From Acanthochlamys bracteata (lineage: Eukaryota > Streptophyta > Magnoliopsida > Pandanales > Velloziaceae): a stretch of DNA of 64,000 bases. This document shows positions 12,892-23,290 of the stretch, piece by piece. Position 1 is the stretch's first letter, and each line of letters starts with the position of its first letter. The notes beneath the pieces are model-generated. The model saw only the letters and a program-made list of their open reading frames with translations. It searched no databases and was not told the DNA's origin. The DNA is taken from positions 1,676,501 through 1,740,500 of the forward strand of contig CM034132.1 in NCBI GenBank assembly GCA_019914995.1, read 5' to 3'. The translations under genes and the position numbers were made by a program.

Positions 12892-15096
12892 TCTCTGTTA
12901 TTTAGTTACTTGGATTTATGCCTGTAATTATGACACTGTAACAGCAATCCTCCGTATTACATTCAGAATGACTCATGTAATTTTGTGGAGTCAACCTAGG
13001 CATTGATTGTTGCTTCAGTGTGCTGCTTGTCCAGGGTGTAGAGTAAGATTTTACTAACTTCCAATTTTCAAATATGGGTAGAGATCAAGATGCTTTATGT
13101 GCAAGTAAGACGGCATCTAAGCCAAGTGAGCTGCATTCTAAAAGCGCAATTGTAGAAGATGCTGATGATGAATTTGATGATTTCGATCCACGAGGTGCTT
13201 CGACAACTGGTGAGTATTTATAATGTCTGCTAAGGTATTACTGTTAAACATGTGAAAGTAAAACAAGGCTCCTTGCAGTATCTGCAAGTTAAATATTTTA
13301 TGATGTAAGGAGTAAGAATTTTCCAGAGTAGTGAAGTAAATGTAATTTATTGAAGGCAGTGCCATTACGTTGATTCTGTAATGAATCCTCAAATTTGACC
13401 ACATAGTGATTAGTAAGCATAACCTACCACCCAATGGCAGCAAGAAATATTGAAGATGTTTATCCTTCCCATAGTGTTAAATGGTGCATCTCCTTTTCTA
13501 TGTTTGTTTAGATAAATGGTCAGTTTTTATTGTTTTTCAAGGATGTGAATGGAATTCTGTATTTGGTGGATGAGAGAAAGAGGAGTTTGACCTTGAATTT
13601 TTAAATCTCCATAATGATTTCTCAGAATTTGGTTGAGGATAGACGCACATGTCCTTAAAGAATTTACCTACATGGATAGTATTATAGTAGTCAAAGTTTT
13701 GTTACAATTGTGTGACAAAAGTTATGGTCTTGGCTTTGTGATTGTGAAGTAGTTAAGTTTGCTTTGTGAATTGAATTGTGTGTCACAGAGTCTATGTGAT
13801 TGTATAATCACAAGATTATGCAACTTTCAGCTGCTTTTGGTTGCGATTTAACATTTGGTGCCATCAATGTGATTTGATCACTTGAATAGATGGAACTAAA
13901 AGTAATGAAGATGGACTTTTTGGAGAGAGCTTATTAATAGATCTCATGGATGCACCGGCCTCTGTACCAGTTGGGACGTCCACTACTGATGTTCATACTA
14001 ACACTGAAGACGATCTTTTCATGAATGCAAGCTTTGTGTCAGCCTCCATCCCCGTAGAAACAGCAGTTTCTGCTCCAACACAGGCAACGATGCTCGATAA
14101 TTATCTTTTTGCTGATGCAGCTTCCGCATCAGCTTCAAGTCATACTGAAACATCAAAAGGCTCCATTTCTCAGGTTGCAGTGCTGACCCTCCACTGAAAT
14201 ATCTTGTACTCATCATTGGTTGATTACAACTACTTTATCATGATTATTTTGTCAAGGCTTCTGCAAGCACACTTATAGGCAGTTAGCGTTGTGCTATTGT
14301 CTATGTGGTTTAAGCAGTGAAAAAGAACATGCATCTATTGGTATTGCAGTTCATCGACTGCTTTATCTTGAGCTTTTTTTTTGTGCAGGATAATGTTGAT
14401 CTATTTGCCAGTGGCCCTACCTTTCCTGTTACGGACACTTCTAATGTGGATCTTTTTGCGGAAAGAATTCCTGAGTTCCCTGCTGAACCAAAATCTACTT
14501 CTCCTGCAAATGCCAACACTTTTGATCCTTTTGCTGCAGTTCCTATCAGCAAATTGGATGGGTCTGATTTGTTCGGTGATTTTACTTCAAGTAATGAATT
14601 TGTTGCTAGTGAACAGCCCCAGCCGCTAAGTTCAGAAAACAAGGTCAGCATTAACTCAACCTCTGCAGCAGCAACTAAGCCTACGCAAAAGAAGGATACT
14701 TTTCAGGTTAAATCAGGCATATGGGCGGATTCTCTAAGTCGTGGCTTGATTGACCTAAATATAACTGCACGTGAGTTTCTTTCCACTTAGCTCTGATGAA
14801 CTTATATTTTGAAACCGTTGAACTTGCAAGTCACTCTTGTATGTGTATGTGCCTGATTGAATGTTCTCTTTGCAGCTAAGAAGGTATCCTTGGCTGATAT
14901 CGGAATTGTGGGAGATATTGGTGATGAATCGAGTGAGAAAGGACCTGCATATTCAGCTTACGCTGGAAGTAGCCTTGGTGCTAGATCAGGGTGGGGTCAA
15001 TCAGATCTATCTTCGACAACAATATCAGGACGTGGAAATTTCTCAGCTTTTGGACAAGAGCAATCCCTTAAGCAGCAATTTGGAAGCTTCAAGTGA
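11283..15096 (+). CDS. ENTH-domain clathrin adaptor, EPSIN1-like, eleven exons
   Basis: This is an epsin-type clathrin interactor that binds phosphoinositide membranes through its ENTH domain and helps sort cargo at the Golgi/TGN. It is closest to Arabidopsis EPSIN1. Exons are 11283-11323, 11404-11455, 11852-11931, 12023-12101, 12236-12319, 12402-12547, 12624-12836, 13082-13209, 13890-14173, 14389-14770 and 14876-15096, together 1710 bp or 569 residues. The N-terminus [19 protein letters not shown] and the block [14 protein letters not shown] are diagnostic of the ENTH domain, at about residues 1-155. The C-terminal half is low complexity with two clathrin-box-like motifs (LLIDLMD, LIDLN), FDPFAA and repeated DLFA motifs. 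The acceptor of exon 6 is ambiguous: AAG before 12402 gives the family-like [12 protein letters not shown], while TAG before 12387 adds five residues in frame. A long CT/GT microsatellite sits at the donor of intron 7. Confidence 0.94.
12841..12892 (+). repeat. Compound (CT)n(GT)n microsatellite in epsin intron 7
   Basis: About 17 CT units are followed directly by about 9 GT units. The repeat begins four bases inside the intron, right after the GTAC of the 5' splice site of exon 7. A pyrimidine-rich run at this position is unusual, since such tracts normally sit at the 3' end of introns. Confidence 0.95.
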
Positions 15097-16920
15097 ATAA
15101 AGATTCGTTATATCAATTCTTTTGAGCAGATCCTGAAGGAACATTATATTGGGTAATTGCCTCGCTGTTTGCATCCCAAAGCATGCGTGTTGTGGGAAAT
15201 TCATGATGTGTTTGCATGTGCAATCAGTTTCTTACTTGTGCACCTTATGGTACTGAGTTTATGTAGCTTTTCGTACGTTATCACTGCTTGTATAAAATGA
15301 GCTTTGTGTTTCCGTTGTGACATTTTACCAGTGTTACAGTAAATGCCTTTTGATGAATGAATTATGAGAGGATGAATGCCCTCGCAACTGGATGTCTGAT
15401 TTCTTTTTCTGTAAATCATAGGTTTATATTTTTCCTAAAAACGTGTGATTATGGTTAGCATACAAACTCAAAAGTTTTGTATCTGCTTGAAACTTCGGTA
15501 TACCGCAAGCAATCCTATGAAATCAGTAGTGTGTCTAAAGGTACACAAGCAAAGCTGGACAGCACCAAAACAACAATGCAGGAAACCCTTAAAGTAATAC
15601 AACTGGACAATTCATGGAAAGAGACAAAGTTGAGGGAATATATACGAAAAAGATAATTCGAATATTCCGACAACCTTCTTGAAAATGATATATTCAAAGC
15701 ACGCGAAGTTTCTACTTGTTAATCTTTGCAGATTCCCTTTCCAGATGTTATTGAACAAAAGAATGAACAAGCTGCAGATTTGATTCATAAATAATAACCC
15801 CAGTTTGATCATCCAAGGTTATTAAATTGCTATACAACATGCATTAACCAAAGATGTCAATCTAGAATCAATAAAGTGATCATTTGGATTTTGAATGAAG
15901 CAGCAAAATATAGATATAAATCTCTTCCATTAGCTAGCAAAACAGATGCAAAATTGCGTCACTCACTGACTTCCAATGGTCGCTCTATCATCTATCTACC
16001 TAATGGTCGCTCCGAGTCTGTTCTTCGATTGGAATGAGGCACAGAATATGATGGAGAGTGTCTGCAGGCAGAGAGCTCAATCTGTACTCATGCTCTTTTC
16101 GGAATTTCGTTCTTTTTTCTTTTCGCCATTGTTTTGTCTGATGAGATGAGACGTTCATCATCTGGTTGTAGAGTTTCTTTTAAAACTAAGGTGAGTTACT
16201 TAAAAATAAACTATATAAAAGTTAGTTACTGTAAATAATATATTTCAAAGTAAATTTAATTTTATATTTTTTATAGAAAGAAGTAGTTAAAAGTTATTTA
16301 TTGTATATAGTTCAAAGTAAGTTGAAAATAATATTTTAGTAAAAAAAAAAGTAAATTATAAGGATGAAAAAAATGCATCATTAATTAGAGTACGAGATGG
16401 AAAGAGAAATATATCAGCAAAAAAGAAAAGGAATTCAACATTTTTGAAAATTGAAATTTGTATATATACGGTCGCTATACATTTAATCAAAAATTATCTC
16501 GGTCATTTGTTTTAGTAAAATATCAGTTGTAAATATTATTTGTTACATTTCACGTAGATGCACATGCGCAAATATAGACGAACCGAACCTAGCCAGCTAT
16601 ATCCCGAATCATTTAATCAATCAGGGCACGAGCTGACTCTTTTGGTCCGATCCAAATTTGCATCTATAGCAAAACTGCCATGCCAGCAACCGTAACAGGT
16701 CGATATGTGATCGACGGATTCAAATGCTCGCTAGGGATTGTGGGCCCTATTTGGGTAATCCGACCGTTTGAGCGGATTGATTTAATTTGTTTTTCTTTTA
16801 AATTTAACCTCGAAGTTCCCTTATTCTTTCATCTTCTTCAATTCATCCAAGTTCAAGCTGGACAAACAACTTTTTTTTCTCTCTTTCAAAATTTTCAATC
16901 TCTCGAAATCTAGCTGAGTA
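15097..16920. other. Intergenic: epsin 3' region and Aurora promoter/5' UTR
   Basis: The first 300 or so bases after the epsin stop look like its 3' untranslated region. From about 16150 to 16550 the sequence is AT-rich without coding signal. The 200 bases before the Aurora start are T/C-rich and probably include its leader. Only small unrelated frames were seen. Confidence 0.5.
16741..16769. promoter_or_regulatory. Possible proliferation-type promoter motifs upstream of Aurora kinase
   Basis: About 150-180 bp before the Aurora start codon there is TGGGCCC, which matches the plant site II core TGGGCY. Just after it, CCGTT at 16764-16768 reads AACGG on the other strand, the core of the mitosis-specific activator (MSA) element. 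Plant mitotic genes are known to use MSA elements bound by three-repeat MYB proteins. Both words are short and could occur by chance. Confidence 0.25.
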
Positions 16921-19603
16921 ATGGCGATTGCAGCCGAAAATATTCGAGAAGATAATGTAAGATAAATATGTTGATTCGATTTATCCGATATCGATCTTTT
17001 GTTGCTTCAATTTTGAAGAAATGTGGAACTTTTGAAGGTTTCTAATCCATGGGATAGCGCAATTTGCATTTTTTTTATTAGCTGTTTCTGAAATACGAAG
17101 AATTTGGTGTTGTCGCGTTGATTGTGTTCACGTTCGAGTTAGTTGAAATTTGGGGATTTAAAAAATTGGTGGTTTCTTGGAGTATAATAATAATTTTGTT
17201 TTGCTTTGATCGTTATGTTCTTTTATCTAATCTAATCTTACATTTGGTGTCTGATAAGAAGATTAGTGAATAAAAGGGTCGAGGTTTTTTATTCTTAAAT
17301 TTCACCGAAAGACAGTTAGGGTTTTGATTTCGATTATAGAGTATTATCGTCCTGGAAAATCACTCTTTTTGCTGTTCTGTTTGTTCTGTCCAGTAGCTAC
17401 TGGCTGGCTTGATCACAATAGAAACCATGGTTTTCTGATATGGATATAATTGTGGCTAGTAGTAAGCTTACTGGAATTTTGGAAGTGTAGTTCTGTTTCT
17501 ATAAATAGTCTTTTTATGATGAGAAAATTGTTTTGATCTATGTGCAAACGTAATTTTTTTTTTTCGTGTTCTTAACTTTAGCAGACAGCCTCCAACGCAG
17601 CAAGCGTAGATAAAAGGTGGGCTCTCAATGATTTCGACATTGGAAAGCCTCTTGGAAGGGGGAAGTTTGGCCATGTCTATCTAGCCCGAGAGAAAAGGGT
17701 ATGAACTCCTAACTCAACTTTATGAATATTTGAGAATAGGGAAGAATTTTCAGCTTATGTTTAAACATATGTAATGCAGTACTGAAGGAACTTCCATTGA
17801 CCACATTTAATATGTGAGCTTGATTGCATGCTCTTATGCTTCATATCTTTTGTTCTAAGTAGAGTAACCACATTGTGGCCCTAAAAGTTCTTTTCAAGAG
17901 CCAACTGAAGCAGGCTCAGGTTGAGCACCAGTTGCGCCGTGAAGTAGAAATTCAGAGCCACCTACGGCACCCAAATATCTTGCGACTGTATGGCTATTTC
18001 TATGACCAGGTTTGATACCATCTGCTAGTTTTGCATCCATATTCCTTTCTTAGTTACTAGTATGAGTAAGAAAAGTGCTTAAATATGCTGTGTACAATTT
18101 ATTGCAGACACGTGTTTACTTGATACTAGAGTATGCAGCAAAGGGTGAGCTTTACAAGGAATTGCAAAAGTGCAAGTACTTCAGTGAGAGACGGGCTGCT
18201 ACTGTGAGTCTTTCAACCTAATTAAGTTGTTCTTAAAGAATCAATGGTTTAGTGGCTTCAAATTAGCCATGATGAAAGCTTCTATAAGCATTCAATTAAT
18301 GCATTTTGTTCGGTGATCCAGTACATCTCATCAATGGCTCGGGCTTTGATTTACCTCCATGGGAAACATGTCATACACAGAGATATTAAACCTGAAAACC
18401 TTCTTATCGGTCTCCAGGTAATTTGGTCTTTACTGCTGGTTAAACTGAAAAACATATCGTCTGTACTCATGTGACAGGGGTAAGACAGGGTGAGTTGAAG
18501 ATTGCAGATTTTGGGTGGTCAGTGCACACATTCAACAGACGAAAAACCATGTGTGGCACATTGGACTACTTGCCACCTGAGATGGGTATGCAATTTATGT
18601 CCAACTCCCCTTCTTTCCATTATTATAACGTAATGTTTTTGATACTTATGTTTTCATTTCAGTGGAACATGAGGAACATGATGCTACTGCTGACATATGG
18701 AGTTTGGGCGTCTTGTGCTATGAGTTCCTCTATGGGGTGCCCCCGTTTGAGGAAAAGGAGCACTCTGACACATACAGAAGGTAGTTTTTTTTGTCACTGT
18801 AGTTGTTAAGGTGAAAATGTATGTTTAAGAGTTAAAGGTGAAATTGTTATCACAAGGTTTTCTCTTATTACTACTGATTCTCTTTTATAATGGCCGGGCC
18901 CCAAGCTATAGAGTTCAAGTCATTTGAAGATGGAATATACTCCATGTCCCAGAAAGGAGAAAAACCATGTTGGTCCCTTAAATTTATTTTAGCCATTCAA
19001 ACAGATGACTGTAGACTTCTCTTTTAAATATGATTTTGTTGACCTGAACTAAGTGAATGGTATATTGATATGATATCCTTGTTTTGTTTATGACATTTAA
19101 CCAAAGATCTTCCATTAAAAGCAAAAGTTGGTTGTTTTCATTAACTCTTGAGCACTTCAAATACCTACTTGTAACGGGTGAGTTTATTTTTAGAAACGGA
19201 GTTGCTCTAAACTGTTACTTTTAGAGGCACAAATCTGTTGCTCCATCTTTTGGATGTTTATCGTATTGTTTTAACCGATTGCCTTGATATATAGGATAAT
19301 AAAAGTTGATTTCAAATTCCCCCCAAAGCCGGTTGTCTCTTCTGCAGCAAAAGATCTCATCAGCCAGGTAAACCATCATCAAATAGGTTCTGTGATATAG
19401 TATGGGCATTGCATAGACCATGGTACCTTCCTAGCTGTTATGCAGCTTATCACCTAAATGTTTTACTCAACTTTATTTCGTCCCATTTTAAACTTGAACA
19501 GATGCTCATCAGAGATTCTTCACAAAGACTTCCTCTACATAAACTGCTCCAGCACCCATGGATTGTTCAAAACGCAGATCCTTCTGGCGTATACCGGGGA
19601 TAA
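16921..19603 (+). CDS. AUR1: Alpha-class Aurora kinase (AUR1/AUR2-like), nine exons
   Basis: This is a mitotic serine/threonine kinase that phosphorylates histone H3 and acts at the spindle and cell plate. Exons are 16921-16956, 17585-17698, 17863-18009, 18108-18203, 18322-18417, 18489-18585, 18663-18780, 19295-19367 and 19502-19603, giving 879 bp and 292 residues (Arabidopsis AUR1 has about 294). Visible motifs are the glycine loop [11 protein letters not shown], the ATP lysine in VALKVLF (about K58), catalytic HRDIKPEN (about D152), DFGWSVH (about D170) and the activation loop [15 protein letters not shown] with Thr at about 183. The C-terminus is [16 protein letters not shown]. The short N-terminus fits alpha rather than beta Aurora. 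Exon 2 has a TAGCAG tandem acceptor, so a form with one extra Gln (exon from 17582) is possible. AUR1 and AUR2 cannot be told apart here. Confidence 0.95.
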
Positions 19604-20000
19604 ACAAACTCTGCACAAATCCAGACAAATTGTATTCTTAACAATCATTCATCTCCCACCCTTCGTTTTCCAACATCTATCGTTGGGTATTTCTTTGCCC
19701 ATTGCTCGTGTATATGTAAAAGAATTTGCAATCCAGCTATATCTCTACTTTATTTTTACTGAGTTTTGTGTATCTGTAAAAGAATCGGCCCAACTTTATT
19801 AAATCTTTTCGCCAAAAAGTATCCTTAAATGTTTTGTTGCATTATTATGATGCGCGTAAAATTATGCATGACCAAAAATCTGCAAAAAAAAAATAAATTG
19901 GGATGCACGGGGTTTTCTATACAGTTAGGTTATTTCTATTGAACTAATTTAGCATGGCAAAAAATTTGTGCAAAAATACATGTGATGTTCATACTTTGTG
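19604..20000. other. Aurora 3' region
   Basis: This is the 3' untranslated region and downstream sequence of the Aurora gene, with several AATAAA-like words. No gene was seen. Confidence 0.5.
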
Positions 20001-20004
20001 AGTG

Positions 20005-20605
20005 TTTGAAAGTGTTTATAGAATAACAAATTTTTATAAAATAAAATATTATTGTACTACTTTAAAAATAAATTTTATTTTTTGATAATAAATAATAATA
20101 AAATTTTATGATATAAATTTTTTATATATTTAAAGATATAAATAAATTTTATAAAATTATAAAATTATATTAAAAAATATAAAATATAGAAGAGTTTTGA
20201 AAAAGCGAAAAAAGTAATGCAAAATGAACTCTTTACCGAAATAGAAGCTTTATCAAGCCAAGCTGCAGATTGGTAGACAAATTAATAAAAATCTTAGCTT
20301 ACAAATCATATCATTAATTACAACAATCTCTTCGACAAACAAAAGGCTGATCTTTATAAATTTTTTGTTTTCGGAACGCAAATTTTTGTTTTTTATTTCA
20401 CATTTTTCAAAACATATTTTATAAATATGTAAAATATTTTAAAAATTTTTAAAATATAAAAAATTCTATGTAATAAAATTTATTTATTATTTATTATTAT
20501 TTTTTTAAAAATAAAAAAATAAAACTTATTTTTAGAAAAATAAAAATATTTTTATTTTAAAAAAAATTTATTATATAAATACTTTCAAATATTTCTTTTT
20601 ATGTT
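20005..20605. repeat. Inverted pair of AT-rich MITE-like elements
   Basis: The left copy (about 20005-20215) opens with GTTTGAAAGTGTTTATAGAAT. The right copy (about 20385-20605) closes with the near reverse complement, TTATATAAATACTTTCAAAT. The interiors also match in opposite orientation: AATAAATAATAATAAAATTTTA on the left against the complement of AAAATTTATTTATTATTTATT on the right, and AGTTTTGAAAAA against TTTTTCAAAACA. The two copies flank about 150 bp of unrelated sequence, so the whole could fold as a hairpin of about 600 bases. The edges are approximate and I found no certain target-site duplication. Confidence 0.6.
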
Positions 20606-21028
20606 ACAACACAAAGATGGCCTCCCCTAATCGTGGTCTCCTCTAAGTCCTCTCTCATCTCTGATTTTACCATTGATTTAAACTTGCATCGGTTTCTTAG
20701 ATCTTGTCGTAGATCTGGTAGTGTTCGATCTGGTAGGTTTCTCTATCTCTCTCGCTCTCATATTAGTTTAGGTATGCTTCGATTTTTATTTGAATTGTCG
20801 TTTCTTCATTTGACAGAAGAATTTTGAGTTATTTTTTGACTGTTGTTTTAAATAAGAACTTTTTTGTGTTTTGTGTTTGATTCACGATCTATTGTTCCAA
20901 TTTTTGTTCTTATTGGTGATATTTATGATGCTATTTGTAATTATGATATTGAAATAGTATTCTTTATTGTGATCAGACATGTTGACAGTTTATCTAAATC
21001 TCTCGTTTTTGTAATTACAGTTAAATAG

Positions 21029-21456
21029 ATTCGTGGAATAGTGACGATGAGGAAAGCGAAGATGAAAGTGAAGAAGAATGGACGGAACTATTTGAGCTGG
21101 CAAGTATTACAGTATTGATGTATTATGAAGAATTTGTAAAACGTCCTTGCCACGAGTTGTCAACTCACGCTTCTATGTCGGAAGATATTCATTATATGAT
21201 ACAGTTAATGCGAAAAAGAAACATAGGTGCGGAGGCTAGATCCTCAGTTCCAACTGTCGAACAATGCATGGAAGTATTGAAGAATATCCCGGGTTTAAAG
21301 TTGAAGAGTGAATTATATTATTATGCTGTGACTTTACTGGCAGAAAAAGATAATCGAGAAGTCTTAATGAACTTGGTTGATGATGAAGCTCGTTACAGCT
21401 GGTTGGATTTTCACTATGGTTTTTTTGGTCGCGTCATCATTCAAACAAGAGTGTAA
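21029..21456 (+). CDS. Small acidic protein with Myb/SANT-like-type C-terminal domain; possible transposon-derived gene or relic
   Basis: From 21029 the frame is open to the stop at 21454-21456. It begins with an acidic run (SDDEESEDESEEEWTELFE), passes YYEEFVKRPCHELSTH, and ends in a helical domain with the words PTVEQCMEVLKNIPG, ELYYYAVTLLAEKDNREVL and DEARYSWL. This C-terminus resembles the tail of plant Myb/SANT-like DNA-binding proteins that accompany PIF/Harbinger transposons, and the YYEEFVKRPC part recalls the start of Harbinger-type nucleases. The first in-frame ATG is 21115. An upstream exon joined at the TAG acceptor before 21029 is likely, since TAA lies in frame just upstream. 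The region near 20618-20730 may be a non-coding first exon. No DNA-binding or nuclease core is present. Function is unknown. Confidence 0.5.
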
Positions 21457-21494
21457 GGTCTTAATTGTTGGACTGTAATTTGAATTTATTAGAA

Positions 21495-21660
21495 TGTAGT
21501 TTTAATTCATATTTTGATGTTTAATATGTCAATATTAGATTGTAGAATTTTATTCATATTTTGATGTTTAATATTTGTGTTTTTGTTGTATTGTAAAATA
21601 TTATTCATATTGTGATGTTTAATACTTGTGTTATTATTGGATTGTAGCATATGGTGATGT
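21495..21660 (+). repeat. Degenerate tandem repeat, about 46-51 bp period
   Basis: Units starting TGTAG or TGTAA followed by TATTCATATTTTGATGTTTA recur at 21495, 21541 and 21592, with a partial unit at 21643. They lie just after the Myb/SANT-like frame, probably in its 3' untranslated region. Confidence 0.75.
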
Positions 21661-21783
21661 TGAAATGTTTGTAATGTTGCCGGATGTTGAAATGTTTATG
21701 TTATTTTTATTGAAATGTTTGTTAAATTGCTATATTATTTTCTTGGGTTGTTATTTGAAATTTTTTTGCATCTCCTTTGATAT

Positions 21784-21920
21784 TCCAATGCTGTAAGTGT
21801 GATGTTGAAATAGTGTTGTTTATTATGATCATACATGTTGGCAATATATTGAAATTTCTCGTATGTAATTGCTATTAAATGGATTCCTAGGATACTAGTG
21901 ATGATGTAGAAGTCAGTCTT
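21784..21920 (+). repeat. Diverged duplicate of 20930-21060 (intron end and exon start of the Myb/SANT-like locus)
   Basis: Two stretches can be aligned: TATTGTGATCAGACATGTTG near 20965 against TATTATGATCATACATGTTG near 21822, and TAAATAGATTCGTGGAATAG near 21022 against TAAATGGATTCCTAGGATAC near 21876. They keep the same order and spacing. The second copy has no open frame after the junction. This indicates a local duplication of the locus followed by decay of the downstream copy. Confidence 0.7.
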
Positions 21921-22089
21921 AGAGTGCGTGCGTTCTTTTTGCAGGAAGTGATTTATTGAGAAATGAGTTAAAAATAAATAATAATACTAATAAATTCAGT
22001 TTAAGGTTATCAATGACAACCTGGTTTCTTTCTTGAACTCGTTTTTGGCTGAGTTAAGTGCTTATCATTTCAAATAACCAATTGACGTT

Positions 22090-22295
22090 CCAATAAACAT
22101 TTACAATATTTGACCATATTTTTAAAAATTTAAAAAATACAGAAAAATAGTATGTTATAAAATATATATGTATAATTTTATTTTTTTGGGTAAAAAAAAT
22201 TGAGCTCGTGTTTTCAAAAATTCTCAAAAAATTTTTATACATAAAAAATTCTATTTCATAAACACTATCAAATGTTTCCATACGGCTCCTAAGCA
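22090..22295 (-). repeat. AT-rich MITE-like element, single copy
   Basis: This segment ends with TTTCATAAACACTATCAAATG, matching the outer end of the right-hand copy at 20385-20605 and with a similar interior (AAAATTTAAAAAATA, AAAAATTCTATTTCATAA). Similar AT-rich segments occur around 2720-2890, 31310-31505, 32065-32285, 32860-33060, 43680-43930 and 44290-44530. The boundaries are approximate. Confidence 0.5.
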
Positions 22296-22599
22296 TCTTT
22301 CTTCAAACTGTAAAGAACCAAAAGACGCTTACATATGGTGGCATTATTGATTAAGTGATTAGTGTTATGACACTATATGGAGCAAAGGAATTATGTAACT
22401 GGAAAAGGGGAAAGGTCATACGCATCTCTGCAAATGAAAAGGATTCATGCATATTATCTGCTATCATATATCACAAGAACTTATTTTAGAACTTCACCAA
22501 AACTGCATTTATAAACCTTAAAGTGTACCTTATTATGAGACCAGCAGGCAACTTTTATAAACCTGAGCATTGCATGGGACATATCTTCTATTTCACACC

Positions 22600-23290
22600 G
22601 AGGACCTACAAGAAGATAGATATCTTCTCTGGTTAATAGAAATTCAAATGACTAGATGCTACCTCTTTGTTGTCATTCGTTACGAATCCTCAATGCCAGC
22701 TTGGAGAGTGCCAGTAGTAGGAAGCATGCACGGCTCATCAGAAGGGATCCAATTTGTCAACACAACATATCCTGGCTAGGCGTGGTGATAGCTGAATCCT
22801 TCCTGTCAAGAAGTTGTCAACCAATATCATACAGCTCGTACGAACCCTACTTTTTGAAAGTTCACTAGAACAACTATTACAAAAACTTATGTGACGCGCA
22901 TGTACAGGGTTTTCTCATCATTGTCCATCCTACAAGGCTACAACTTTTGAAGAACACCTTTTTGGCAACAGGAACTAGATCAGCATGCTCCTCTAAAATC
23001 TTCAAACCAAATTCCTTTTGTTTCCCTGCAAAATGATGCCTTCATACATCGAAATCAAGATATACTCATAATTTCATTCAAGAATAAGGGGTATAACAGA
23101 CAACCTTTAGGTTCCAATACAAAAACGAAGATTGAAGCCAGACTGCAAATGCATTGGCGCTCGTTGGTAACACCGAGGATCAATTATGGTACCATCATAT
23201 TCAACATCAGCTGCCTCAAGTGACTCAAAAGTTTCCACAGAGATTTATCAGGAGTAGCAACTCCAATGCCTCTCCCCTTGATATGGAAAC
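22600..23290 (-). pseudogene. Decayed Nudix hydrolase (plant NUDT2/NUDT8-like) N-terminal half
   Basis: On the minus strand, broken frames follow the order of plant Nudix hydrolases. TFESLEAADVEYDGTIIDP (about 23150-23220) matches the family's DAFDDEYGGVIVDP block. GKQKEFGLKILEEHADLVPV (about 22960-23025) matches GKKGIWLKLP..SELVPIAV. GYVVLTNWIPSDEPCMLPT (about 22720-22780) matches GYVMLTYWIPDEPCMLP, and FVTNDNKEVA (about 22655-22690) matches GFVINDKKEV. A frameshift joins GVATPDKSLWK to TFESLEA, tandem stops lie between frames, and the catalytic Nudix box (GX5EX7REUXEEXGU) was not found downstream. Family enzymes hydrolyse ADP-ribose, NADH or related nucleotides, but this copy cannot. Which family member it came from is uncertain. 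Confidence 0.72.

Noticed and set aside
21495..21660. Repeats resembling a CRISPR array
   Set aside because: Units are contiguous, AT-rich and diverged, with no unique spacers, in a plant nuclear context: a simple tandem repeat.
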